The position numbers and the translations under genes were made by a program. A model generated the notes under the pieces. The model did not search any database and was not told the DNA's origin. It saw only the letters and a program-made list of their open reading frames with translations. This document shows, one piece after another, positions 1-6,280 of a DNA stretch of 6,641 bases. The stretch spans positions 1 to 6,641 of the forward strand of contig JAPCJN010000110.1 of NCBI GenBank assembly GCA_027886925.1. Reading direction: 5' to 3'. The stretch is from Nitrososphaerota archaeon (lineage in GTDB: Archaea; Thermoproteota; Nitrososphaeria; Nitrososphaerales; UBA183). Every line of letters begins with the position of its first letter. Position 1 is the first letter of the stretch.

Positions 1-189
1 CTCTCCGGGCCAGCCAAAATCCCTAGAATTAGACTGTATGCGCTCATTTGGGGTTCAAGGGCGCTCTATCGAGCTGAATACCATCAATTCTCTAGATTCC
101 TCGGGAGGTCAAAGCTTAGAATCCCTTCCGGCCCACAGCTTTCAAGGGCTGGGTCCCCTGCCTTTCAGCCAAATGGGGGTTCACATAGC

Positions 190-345
190 ATGCCGGCCAA
201 AGGAAACAAGCACTATGGATACCTGCTCGACAACCCCCGGTCAACGGGTGGTACGAGAACGTGGCGAGGGGCTTGACATCTCGGGAATATAGGGGCCTTT
301 TTTTCGCAACGCTTTTTCCTAACCATCTCACACGCATCGTGATAT
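190..345 (+). pseudogene. Decayed tyrosine recombinase (integrase), N-terminal fragment
   Basis: Three plus-strand pieces read as one broken protein. The first starts at ATG 190 (MPAKGNKHYGYLLDNPR, to about 240). The second is in another frame at 246-272 (GWYENVARG). The third returns to the first frame at 277-339 (LGNIGAFFSQRFFLT) and ends at TGA 340. Tyrosine recombinases of archaea often begin with a short 'YGYLLDN..(V)..WYENLARG...YLRRLG.FC' stretch, the SAM-like core-binding domain that grips DNA, and these pieces follow that order. A single-base loss near 240, turning CGGGTC into CGGTC, would explain the first shift and restore R-V before the GWYENV stretch. The catalytic C-terminal domain with its Arg and Tyr residues is not visible, so the fragment cannot recombine DNA. 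The family match is from memory; the frames and breaks are read directly. Confidence 0.55.
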
Positions 346-510
346 CGTGCGTCGCCTAAAGAGACCGATACCGCCAGGTCCGGAGCGAAGTAGGCATTTC
401 CTTCTGGGCATCGAAGTGCCTGAGCAGATTGAAAACACCTAACTAGCATCCGCGAGCTCCTATCGCCGAACGGACATGTCAAATCGCGTGTCGTCGATGC
501 GATCAGCCTG
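346..510 (+). pseudogene. Possible further integrase debris
   Basis: Two short open stretches continue in the order expected of the same integrase. One, in frame 2 at about 350-439, reads RRLKRPIPPGPERS and then EVPEQIE. The other, in frame 1 from about 442, reads SIRELLSPNGHVKSRVVDA. In archaeal integrases the region before the catalytic domain often has a 'K.I.I.GA..TPTL.DE.VPT..EL..IL..A..R.KV..AL.AFSG' pattern, which these loosely resemble. About 40 residues that should lie between them and the better fragment at 190-345 are missing. Alternatively this is ordinary intergenic DNA containing the promoter of the hydrolase gene, whose reading frame is already open from position 433. This call is weak. 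Confidence 0.27.
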
Positions 511-519
511 CCGGCAGAT

Positions 520-3027
520 GTGATTCGTTTGTCCCCAAAGCCACCGCCGCCCGACAAAGACCCTCTGCTCTTAGGTGATCAGGGACAAGTCGTTGTCAAA
601 CAGGTCAAACCTCACTCTCCTCCCTTCCAGCCACCGCTCCCGCCCGACCTTCAGGCCATGATAGGCAAACAGTGCAACTGCGACGACTGTCCTCCCGACC
701 CACGTATCAGCTGCCAGTATGACGGGAGCCCGGTCACATACGTTGTGACCGCCTACATCCAGAATGCGCGCAAGGGGGACCTCCTCCTCTGCCCTGGCGG
801 CGGAGGTGGTATCATCGGAGGTCTCCTCCACGCTCTCGACCCCCCGCAACACTACTCTCACATGGGGATCATGACGAAGAACTTCTACTGGGTTCGACAC
901 TCATGTGGCATCGATGATAGGCTCACCGCCGATGAATATGCGACGGGAAGCATCTTTGGCACGCCCGCGCCCTTGAGTGGATTCAAACCCGACCACCTCA
1001 GGTTTGCGTGGCCGGGAACTCTGACCCAGACGGTGGACCAGGCCTACCTCGCGTCCATAGCCAACAACACCAATGCGAACAAATCAATCGTGAACTTCGT
1101 GAAGTGTTCGCTAGTGGATCAAGATAGCGCCCAGAACCCGAAGACCGACTACAACATCAACGCCCTGGGCTTCGACCCGATTTTTGACTCGACGGCAGAC
1201 ACTAGCGTGTTCAAGGGTGACCCTTCACTCGGGTACCCGCCTGGAACTGTCTTTCCTCTCATTGTCAAAGTCTGCGGACTCCTCGAGACCGACGAGGTCA
1301 GGCAGACCCTTCACCAAGTCGCTGACGCGGCCATGAACCTCTTCGGGCACTACCGCTTCTTCTGCTATACCGACCCCACGATCGCGCTGAGTCCCCTCAT
1401 GCTGGACGGTCCCGCGGCGGACATGGCGAATCCTGACCCCGTGGCGGCGTTCCCTGGGAGCGTGGACCCTTGGTTTCCATCGGACCCAAGCAACCCCCAG
1501 CCGACGACTGTACACGTATCGAGCACAATACCCTCCGTCTGCTCCTCTTTTGCGTGGCTGGCGGTTCAACGGGTGAGCCTTCCCAACTGGCCCAGCATGC
1601 TGGGCCCCGGAACTCCGCAGATAGTGTTGGATGCGTCCACAGAAAACAAAGGCGGCGAACCCCCGCCCATTGCTGGGTGTCCAGACGAGGTCCCGCCGAA
1701 CTGGGCCTCCGACGTCTCTGGCCTCAGCCTTGACGGCCTTTACATCTACGACAACACCAACCGCCAGAGAGCAGCACAGTGGCTGCACGACAAGGTAAGG
1801 CAGAAGGTGATAGACAAGATGGAGCAGAAGCTGCCCGGCCCGTTGCTGACTCTGGTGCAGTTGTTCGGAATCGTAGCGATTACATCCGCTGCAGAAGCAG
1901 GGGGTCCGGCCGGGGTCGCGGCCCTTCTTGTCATCGACTCGGCATCGGGGGCGAACCTCTACGAGGCTCTGTACGACATGCCGAACGATGTCGCCGACCA
2001 GATGTGCAACGCATTCGCCTCCGACTTCTGCGAAGCGGATGCGGCGGACTCTGACAACTGGCAGAACGTGGGGTCGGTGAGCCCTGACCACTTTCACGTC
2101 ACTCCTCCGCGGGGCGTCGCGGTCAGCCCCGACAACACCATGTTGTGGGACCCGCCGATGGCAAGCACCGGCCTCACTGGCGCGTCTCAGACCATTGGTC
2201 TCTATGGCCACAACGAGAAGGCAATCTTCCGCGTGGGCACTTTCCCAAAGTACAGCTGCACCTGGCAGCCGTCGTACGGGTCGTGCACGCTCCAGGGCTA
2301 CGTCACGCACAATGGCGCCGGGGTGAACGGGGCGGTGGTCTATGCCGGGTGCAATGAGACGACCACCCAAGATAGTTGGGGCGGGACCGGAATCCTTCCT
2401 CAAAAAGTGCCTGGGTTCTTCTCGATGCAGATTCCGTCAGGCCGCTACATGGCGAGAGCGACGGCCACGGGCCAGAACGGCTGGGGGCTCGACGGCCAGG
2501 CCGACACTCAGGTCATCAACGCGGGAGACACCATGACAGTCTATATCGTCCTGCAAGACCCACCACCGGAAAGGCGAATAATAACGGTGACGGGGAACAT
2601 GTTCCTCACAGACTACTACGTGGGATTCTCGAGCCCCGACCAAAAGAACTACGGGTTCAACTGTCCTCCCCTGTTTGCCGAGGTCTCCATACAGGGACCA
2701 CAACCCACGGACATCCACAACAACGTGGTCATGGGATACTCCACAGATACGGAGAGCATGTCGGACCTCGGGGACGACACATCCGCCACGCTCGAAATCT
2801 GGATCGATGCCATAAACTACAACCACACCGACCCGAACGACCCCACGAACCTCTCGATAGACGGACACTGGAAATACAGCCTGCCCGATGACAACCTGAA
2901 CTTCTCAGACACGTTCCACGTCGATAAGGACGGGTCATACACCGGACATTCCTTCCTTGACTCCGGCGGCACCTTCCCAGACAGCGCCAAGCTAGATTTC
3001 ACGATCAATAACATGCGAGCGCCATAG
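520..3027 (+). CDS. Permuted papain-like cysteine hydrolase (YaeF/YiiX type) with C-terminal beta-sandwich domains
   Basis: Encodes 835 residues from GTG 520. Residues 1-50 are proline-rich. Residues 52-65 hold a cysteine cluster (C52, C54, C57, C65). The hydrolase core starts near residue 75: GDLLLC at 86-91, YSHMGI with likely catalytic H114, then VRHSCGIDDRL at 125-135. The likely nucleophile C341 lies far downstream in VCSSFAW. His before Cys is the permuted order of NlpC/P60-superfamily enzymes such as YaeF/YiiX, which cleave amide or ester bonds; the substrate here is unknown. Residues 441-473 are hydrophobic and alanine/glycine-rich. Residues 588-678 look like a carboxypeptidase-regulatory (transthyretin-like) domain, with GYVTHNGAGVNGAVV and IPSGRYMARA. 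Residues 685-832 are a further beta-rich region. No signal peptide is seen. The start is uncertain: no clear ribosome-binding site precedes GTG 520, and ATG 658 is the alternative. Confidence 0.85.
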   Translation: MIRLSPKPPPPDKDPLLLGDQGQVVVKQVKPHSPPFQPPLPPDLQAMIGKQCNCDDCPPDPRISCQYDGSPVTYVVTAYIQNARKGDLLLCPGGGGGIIGGLLHALDPPQHYSHMGIMTKNFYWVRHSCGIDDRLTADEYATGSIFGTPAPLSGFKPDHLRFAWPGTLTQTVDQAYLASIANNTNANKSIVNFVKCSLVDQDSAQNPKTDYNINALGFDPIFDSTADTSVFKGDPSLGYPPGTVFPLIVKVCGLLETDEVRQTLHQVADAAMNLFGHYRFFCYTDPTIALSPLMLDGPAADMANPDPVAAFPGSVDPWFPSDPSNPQPTTVHVSSTIPSVCSSFAWLAVQRVSLPNWPSMLGPGTPQIVLDASTENKGGEPPPIAGCPDEVPPNWASDVSGLSLDGLYIYDNTNRQRAAQWLHDKVRQKVIDKMEQKLPGPLLTLVQLFGIVAITSAAEAGGPAGVAALLVIDSASGANLYEALYDMPNDVADQMCNAFASDFCEADAADSDNWQNVGSVSPDHFHVTPPRGVAVSPDNTMLWDPPMASTGLTGASQTIGLYGHNEKAIFRVGTFPKYSCTWQPSYGSCTLQGYVTHNGAGVNGAVVYAGCNETTTQDSWGGTGILPQKVPGFFSMQIPSGRYMARATATGQNGWGLDGQADTQVINAGDTMTVYIVLQDPPPERRIITVTGNMFLTDYYVGFSSPDQKNYGFNCPPLFAEVSIQGPQPTDIHNNVVMGYSTDTESMSDLGDDTSATLEIWIDAINYNHTDPNDPTNLSIDGHWKYSLPDDNLNFSDTFHVDKDGSYTGHSFLDSGGTFPDSAKLDFTINNMRAP

Positions 3028-3244
3028 GTCGTTCACACTAACGTCCAAGGACGGCAAGCGTGCTGCCGGTCAACTGATAGACCGCATTCATCCTGCCTCC
3101 TCTATCTAGTCAAACGGAGGCATCGTCGGAATGGGGAAGAACAGTTCCGTAGGAAGAGAAACAGGTTCCTGAGGTTGTTGCTAAATTGCGACATCGGAGA
3201 CATCGCCGTGGTCCGTAAATTCTACCTGTATCTACATTTACTTC

Positions 3245-3475
3245 ATGGCAACAACCTAGGTGCATGTGAGAATACAAAGGAACTTGTTAGAGATATTTAT
3301 GGTTGGGTAGCCGAAGGCCGCTTTGCAAGCCCCATTGAAGCAATCAAGACCATCATTGCCCCTCTGCAATTAACGGGAACGGATTCGAAAAATCTATGAA
3401 ATGTTGTAAAGTCGAAGCCAGGGGGCGAAAGAGAATCCGGTTGAATCGATTCTCTGGAAAGCCTTCTCTTCTTGA
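3245..3475 (+). pseudogene. Decayed ribbon-helix-helix antitoxin (ParD/CopG-like)
   Basis: The remnant reads across two frames. ATG 3245 gives MATT, an in-frame TAG at 3257, then VHVRIQ, the expected first beta-strand. A shift near 3278 leads to ELVRDIYGWVAEGRFASPIE (3280-3339) followed by AIKTII. This is a clear match to the 'elv.ei..lv..GrfaSrsEAIR' helix-turn-helix of ribbon-helix-helix antitoxins. A second shift near 3374-3376 returns to the starting frame and gives ERIRKIYEML, a TAA at 3407, then SRSQGAKENPVESILWK and TGA 3473-3475. The reconstructed length of about 76 residues suits the family. Intact relatives bind operator DNA as dimers and neutralise the partner toxin with the C-terminal tail. 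A 63-residue reading frame from GTG 3208, preceded by GGAGA, covers the core helices and could still be translated, but it lacks the strand and tail. Confidence 0.65.
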
Positions 3476-3730
3476 CATTTCAAGTCCTCCTTTGCCCTAA
3501 GACAACAAGTCGTTTCGAAAGCTGCCCGATTCAATCCGAAACCGTGTCCATTCTTCTCTAAAGGAACTTAAGGAGCACCCCGAGAAGCATGAATGATTGA
3601 AAGCAGCTCAATTCTGGCGACACCGAGTAATAGACCAATAGCTCAATCTACGAGATTGGCCGAACTCAAAAGAAGAGTCGGTGTATTGTATTTGAGGTAC
3701 AGGAAGAACATCTACGACGACTTCTCATAG
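3472..3730 (+). pseudogene. Decayed RelE/ParE-family toxin
   Basis: The remnant spans 259 bases, matching the usual 85-90 residues of the family. It starts at TTG 3472, overlapping the antitoxin stop, and reads TFQVLLCPKTT. It then shifts near 3505-3510 to SFRKLPDSIRNRVHSSLKEL and KEHPEKHE (TGA 3594). A third piece (KQLNSGDTE, two stops at 3628-3633, then SSIYEIGRTQKKS) is followed by a last shift near 3676 to RVGVLYLRYRKNIYDDFS and TAG 3728-3730. These pieces follow the RelE/ParE plan in order: first strand, 'F.KLP..IR.R....L.EL.E.P' helices, 'Y.I.YEI' strand, 'V.VLYL.HRK.IYDD' end. Working relatives cleave mRNA on ribosomes (RelE) or poison gyrase (ParE). At least three frameshifts and three stops make this copy non-functional. 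The last 45 codons also form a small intact frame, ATG 3593-TAG 3730, with poor translation signals. Confidence 0.7.
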
Positions 3731-4057
3731 CTTCCTTGAAGCTGAAAAAAGCGTTTTCTCTGGTTCAGGCAACGCCAAGACCCAGGCTTCACATCCCTTC
3801 TCACTCCCGCGTCACGAGCTCCAACTCAAGAGTCACTCATATACTTGAAAATGAGGTAGAACTCAAGTTACACCCTTACTTCGACATTTAGGTGTAGGTA
3901 GGAGCTGACTTCACATCGGTAGAGGAATTCTATCTATCCCCCTCGGGAACAACCAGCCTACGGATTCGTGGAAATTCTTCGAAGTGCTTGTGATTCATCT
4001 CTTGGCAGACGAACCAAGTTAGCTCCTAGTCAGCTCCTAGTCAGGAAAGGCGAAGAT
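3731..4057. other. Convergent intergenic region without a supported gene
   Basis: This stretch separates the plus-strand toxin remnant from the 3' end of the minus-strand cyclase gene. Six-frame reading shows only short frames with no recognisable protein; the longest open plus-strand stretch ends near 3891 and looks arbitrary. A small hairpin (AGCTTC, loop CTT, GAAGCT; 3729-3743) is followed by A6 at 3745-3750. Read on the minus strand this is an oligo-T run about 310 bases beyond the cyclase stop. In archaea oligo-T can end transcripts, but a single run is weak evidence. Confidence 0.5.
4021..4042. repeat. Perfect 11-bp tandem duplication
   Basis: AGCTCCTAGTC occurs twice without a gap (4021-4031 and 4032-4042), 15 bases beyond the stop codon of the cyclase gene on its downstream side. 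Two copies of one helical turn could be a protein-binding site, but replication slippage in untranslated DNA is the simpler explanation. Confidence 0.8.
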
Positions 4058-6004
4058 TTAGCGTGCCTTCGGACTCCGAAAGTCGCTCTCTATCTCCGCC
4101 CACCGCGGATCGGACTGACACACCTCGAAAGTTGGGCTTCCCCGAAGATAGAGGAGGTCCGTGTCGTGAGTCTCGTAAGCCAGTCGAAACAATTTGAATG
4201 CTTCATCCTTCTTCCCAAGCTCAAACTTGACCAAGCCGGCCCAAGAGGGCTGGAAGATACTCTTTTCGTCAGAGCCAACCTCGTTCATTATCCGAATCGC
4301 AGATTCCTGATCTCCAGAGCGGGCGTATGTCCACGCCAGGCTGACCTTGAGGCCCGAGGTCCCATCCAACTCCACAGCACGTCTACTTTCCTTGATAGCG
4401 TCTCCCATCCTGCCCATCTCTACCAGCACAATAGACTTCCAAAAGTGTGCAGGCGCATAGTCGGGATTCGAGTCTATGACCTCGTCAAGCCGTTTTAGCG
4501 ACGCATCAAACCTTCGGAGATAGTATAGGGTCACTCCAATCGCCTGGTTCAGGGCCCTTGAATAGGGATCCAAGTCATTTGCCCGCCTTATCATGGCGAG
4601 GGCGTCTTGGTATCTTCCCATGAACGTTAGCAGAATCCCATACCAATGATAGGCGGCCGGATAGTTCGGTCTGAGCTCCATTGCCTTCTTGTACTCTCTC
4701 TCCGAGGAGGCAAAGTCCCACTTGTTATTGAGGAATGAAGAGCCGAGAGAGGCATGCGCCTCGGCCAGGCCATCGTCGAGAGCAATAGCCTTTGAAGCAT
4801 ATTGCTCTGCGAGCGGTCCCGCTTTCTGGGGTGACATCCATAGATAGTCAGACATGATAAAATAAGCGTCTGCAAGGCCCGTATAGGCCAATGCGAAGTT
4901 AGGGTCTACCTTAACAGCCTCCTCGAAATACCTGATCGCCTTAATCACACTGGCCTCGGCCCTCTCGTTCCAGTAGTACCTCCCCTTCAGGTAGAGCGTG
5001 TACGCTTCTGTGTTGGTCGTCGTCGCCTTTCTTTTGATCACCTGTCTCTCCTTTGAAAGCAGATACACCTTGAGAGCCTCCGTCACCTTTTCCGCAATGT
5101 CGCTTTGTATGGCGAAGATATCGCTCAGGTCTCTGTCGTAAGTCTCTGACCAGATGTGTCTGTCGCTCTGCGCGTGTATCAGTTGTGCAGTTATCCTCAA
5201 CTTGTTGCCAGCCTTGCGGACGCTGCCTTCGAGGATTGACCCCGTGCCTAGCTCCTGTGATATCTGTCCGATGGGGAGCATGGTATCCCGATACCTCATC
5301 ACGGAAGTCCGCGAAATGACACTCAGTCCATGTATCCTCGAGATAGTGGAAATCAGCTCCTCGGTCAGGCCGTCCGCGAGGTATCTGTCGTTGGGATCTG
5401 GACTCATATTCGCCAGTGGAAGGACCGCGACTCGCCGAGGATCCAGGGCGCTTTTCTCGATGGACTGACCGGACTTCGCTGAAGGCAGGACTTTGTAAAT
5501 CTCTACTGGATTATTGATGTTTTTTAGCTCAGGTGAGCCCAGGCTCACAAGTCGGCACTTGACTTTGCCTCTCACCTGGTCCACTACCTGCCTAGTCACG
5601 CTGATGCCGCCCGGCTCGGCAATCGACTCGACCCGTGCGGCTATGTTCACGGCATCGCCGAGTACATCACCCGAAGCGTGAACGATGTCGCCAACGTGGA
5701 TTCCTATCCTGATGGCTAGCCGTTGATTCTGCTTTCGTCCCTCGTTGAACCTCTTGACCTCCTTTTGTACTTCGAGCGCGCAATTCACAGCCTGCACAGC
5801 ACTGGCTAGCTCGACCAAAAAAGCATCCCCAATCGTCTTGATCACTTCGCCGCCGTACCGGGGAAATATTGCAGAAAGCAACTTGCGATGCTCTTTGAGG
5901 AGTCGCAGTGCCAAGTTTTCATCCTTATCGCTGATTGAGGAGTAACCGACCATGTCCGTGAACATGATCGCACCAAGCCGCCGCTCCTTTTGCGCGCGTC
6001 TCAT
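4058..6004 (-). CDS. Class III adenylyl cyclase fused to TolB/FlgO-like domain and TPR array
   Basis: Encodes 648 residues from ATG 6004; a TTG three codons upstream (6013) is the alternative, and a TAG lies two codons before that. Residues 10-172 form a class III nucleotidyl cyclase domain that makes cAMP from ATP. Metal-binding aspartates are D17 (FTDMVGYS) and D60 (IGDAFL). The adenine-selecting pair is K56 (VIKTIGD) and D113 (GDVLGDAVN). Transition-state residues are N120 and R124 (NIAAR). One chain carries every residue, so a homodimer would have two active sites. Residues 190-313 resemble the TolB N-terminal/FlgO fold (VAVLPLANMS, GSILEGSVRKAG, HIWSETYDR). From about 334 to 630 run TPR-like helical repeats for protein binding. 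No membrane segment is seen, so it is probably cytoplasmic. This architecture is common in bacteria and also occurs in archaeal genomes. The input signal is unknown. Confidence 0.92.
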   Translation of the reverse strand: MRRAQKERRLGAIMFTDMVGYSSISDKDENLALRLLKEHRKLLSAIFPRYGGEVIKTIGDAFLVELASAVQAVNCALEVQKEVKRFNEGRKQNQRLAIRIGIHVGDIVHASGDVLGDAVNIAARVESIAEPGGISVTRQVVDQVRGKVKCRLVSLGSPELKNINNPVEIYKVLPSAKSGQSIEKSALDPRRVAVLPLANMSPDPNDRYLADGLTEELISTISRIHGLSVISRTSVMRYRDTMLPIGQISQELGTGSILEGSVRKAGNKLRITAQLIHAQSDRHIWSETYDRDLSDIFAIQSDIAEKVTEALKVYLLSKERQVIKRKATTTNTEAYTLYLKGRYYWNERAEASVIKAIRYFEEAVKVDPNFALAYTGLADAYFIMSDYLWMSPQKAGPLAEQYASKAIALDDGLAEAHASLGSSFLNNKWDFASSEREYKKAMELRPNYPAAYHWYGILLTFMGRYQDALAMIRRANDLDPYSRALNQAIGVTLYYLRRFDASLKRLDEVIDSNPDYAPAHFWKSIVLVEMGRMGDAIKESRRAVELDGTSGLKVSLAWTYARSGDQESAIRIMNEVGSDEKSIFQPSWAGLVKFELGKKDEAFKLFRLAYETHDTDLLYLRGSPTFEVCQSDPRWAEIESDFRSPKAR

Positions 6005-6112
6005 TTCGCCCAATCTCTACGAGGACTCCCCAATGCCATTGCAAAATTGGACCGCCTTAAGACGATTCCAGTTTGGATGGATCCGGCGAATTATTCTTAC
6101 TGAATGTAGGCG

Positions 6113-6130
6113 GCTTCCGCCAGCGGAAGC
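6113..6130. promoter_or_regulatory. Inverted repeat upstream of the cyclase gene
   Basis: GCTTCCGC and GCGGAAGC face each other across CA (6113-6120 and 6123-6130), about 110 bases before the cyclase start. As RNA, a 7-pair stem with a CCAG loop is possible. Without a T-tract on either side it is not a typical terminator, so an operator is a reasonable guess. No bacterial -35/-10 pair or clear archaeal TATA box is visible nearby; AATAATT on the minus strand (about 6090) is only a weak candidate. Confidence 0.3.
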
Positions 6131-6262
6131 ATGTCGTCGAATGGCTTGAGGACACGAACTGCTGATTCCGATGTGATATGTAGAAGTTAACTTCCATCTC
6201 TACTTTGACATATGAGTACAGGTAAAGGCTCCACTTCCGGCTCAGCAAGGTAAGGTGACCGT

Positions 6263-6276
6263 CCGGGCACCCCCGG
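6263..6276 (-). terminator. Short GC hairpin after the upstream minus-strand gene
   Basis: CCGGG, loop of four, CCCGG begins five bases after the stop codon of the minus-strand gene ending at 6281. The position suits a transcript end or an mRNA 3' structure. No oligo-T run follows, so termination is not established, and read-through into the cyclase gene remains possible. Confidence 0.25.
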
Positions 6277-6280
6277 TTCC

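Noticed and set aside
1..189. An open plus-strand frame running in from the left edge to TGA 270-272, and a possible tRNA-like GGTTCAAG at 52-59.
   Set aside because: Before position 190 the translation resembles no protein I know. No D-arm, anticodon arm or matching acceptor stem accompanies the tRNA-like motif.
298..317. T7 and T5 runs that could be an oligo-T terminator.
   Set aside because: They fall in the integrase remnant, where they encode phenylalanines, and no intact gene ends just before them.
1225..2403. A 392-codon minus-strand frame opposite the hydrolase gene.
   Set aside because: It is arginine- and valine-rich as expected for the mirror of GC-rich coding DNA, has no recognisable domain, and lies wholly within the well-supported plus-strand gene.
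3025..3399. The hydrolase stop codon TAG is followed by 123 sense codons in the same frame, suggesting stop readthrough or pyrrolysine.
   Set aside because: The middle of that stretch (3280-3376) is the surviving frame of the antitoxin remnant, and the codons just after the TAG do not look like protein. The openness is explained without readthrough.
3430..3455. AGAGAATC and GATTCTCT form an 8-base stem with a 10-base loop, resembling a terminator.
   Set aside because: It lies inside the antitoxin remnant (AKENPVESIL) and has no adjacent oligo-T run, so it is probably chance within former coding DNA.
3968..4498. A 176-codon plus-strand frame overlapping the cyclase 3' end.
   Set aside because: Most of it is antisense to the TPR region and no protein family is recognisable. 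The part outside the cyclase gene is too short to support it.
6001..6039. A 12-codon minus-strand frame (ATG 6039 to TGA 6001) overlapping the cyclase ATG as ATGA, like a leader peptide.
   Set aside because: It has no ribosome-binding site and no regulatory codon pattern. A frame this short is expected by chance.
6057..6248. A 63-codon minus-strand frame in the gap before the cyclase gene, plus short protein-like stretches in other frames (VLKPFDDMLPLAEAAYIQ on the minus strand, GGFRQRKHVVEWLEDTNC on the plus strand).
   Set aside because: They conflict with each other across frames and strands, and none matches a family well enough to call a gene or remnant.
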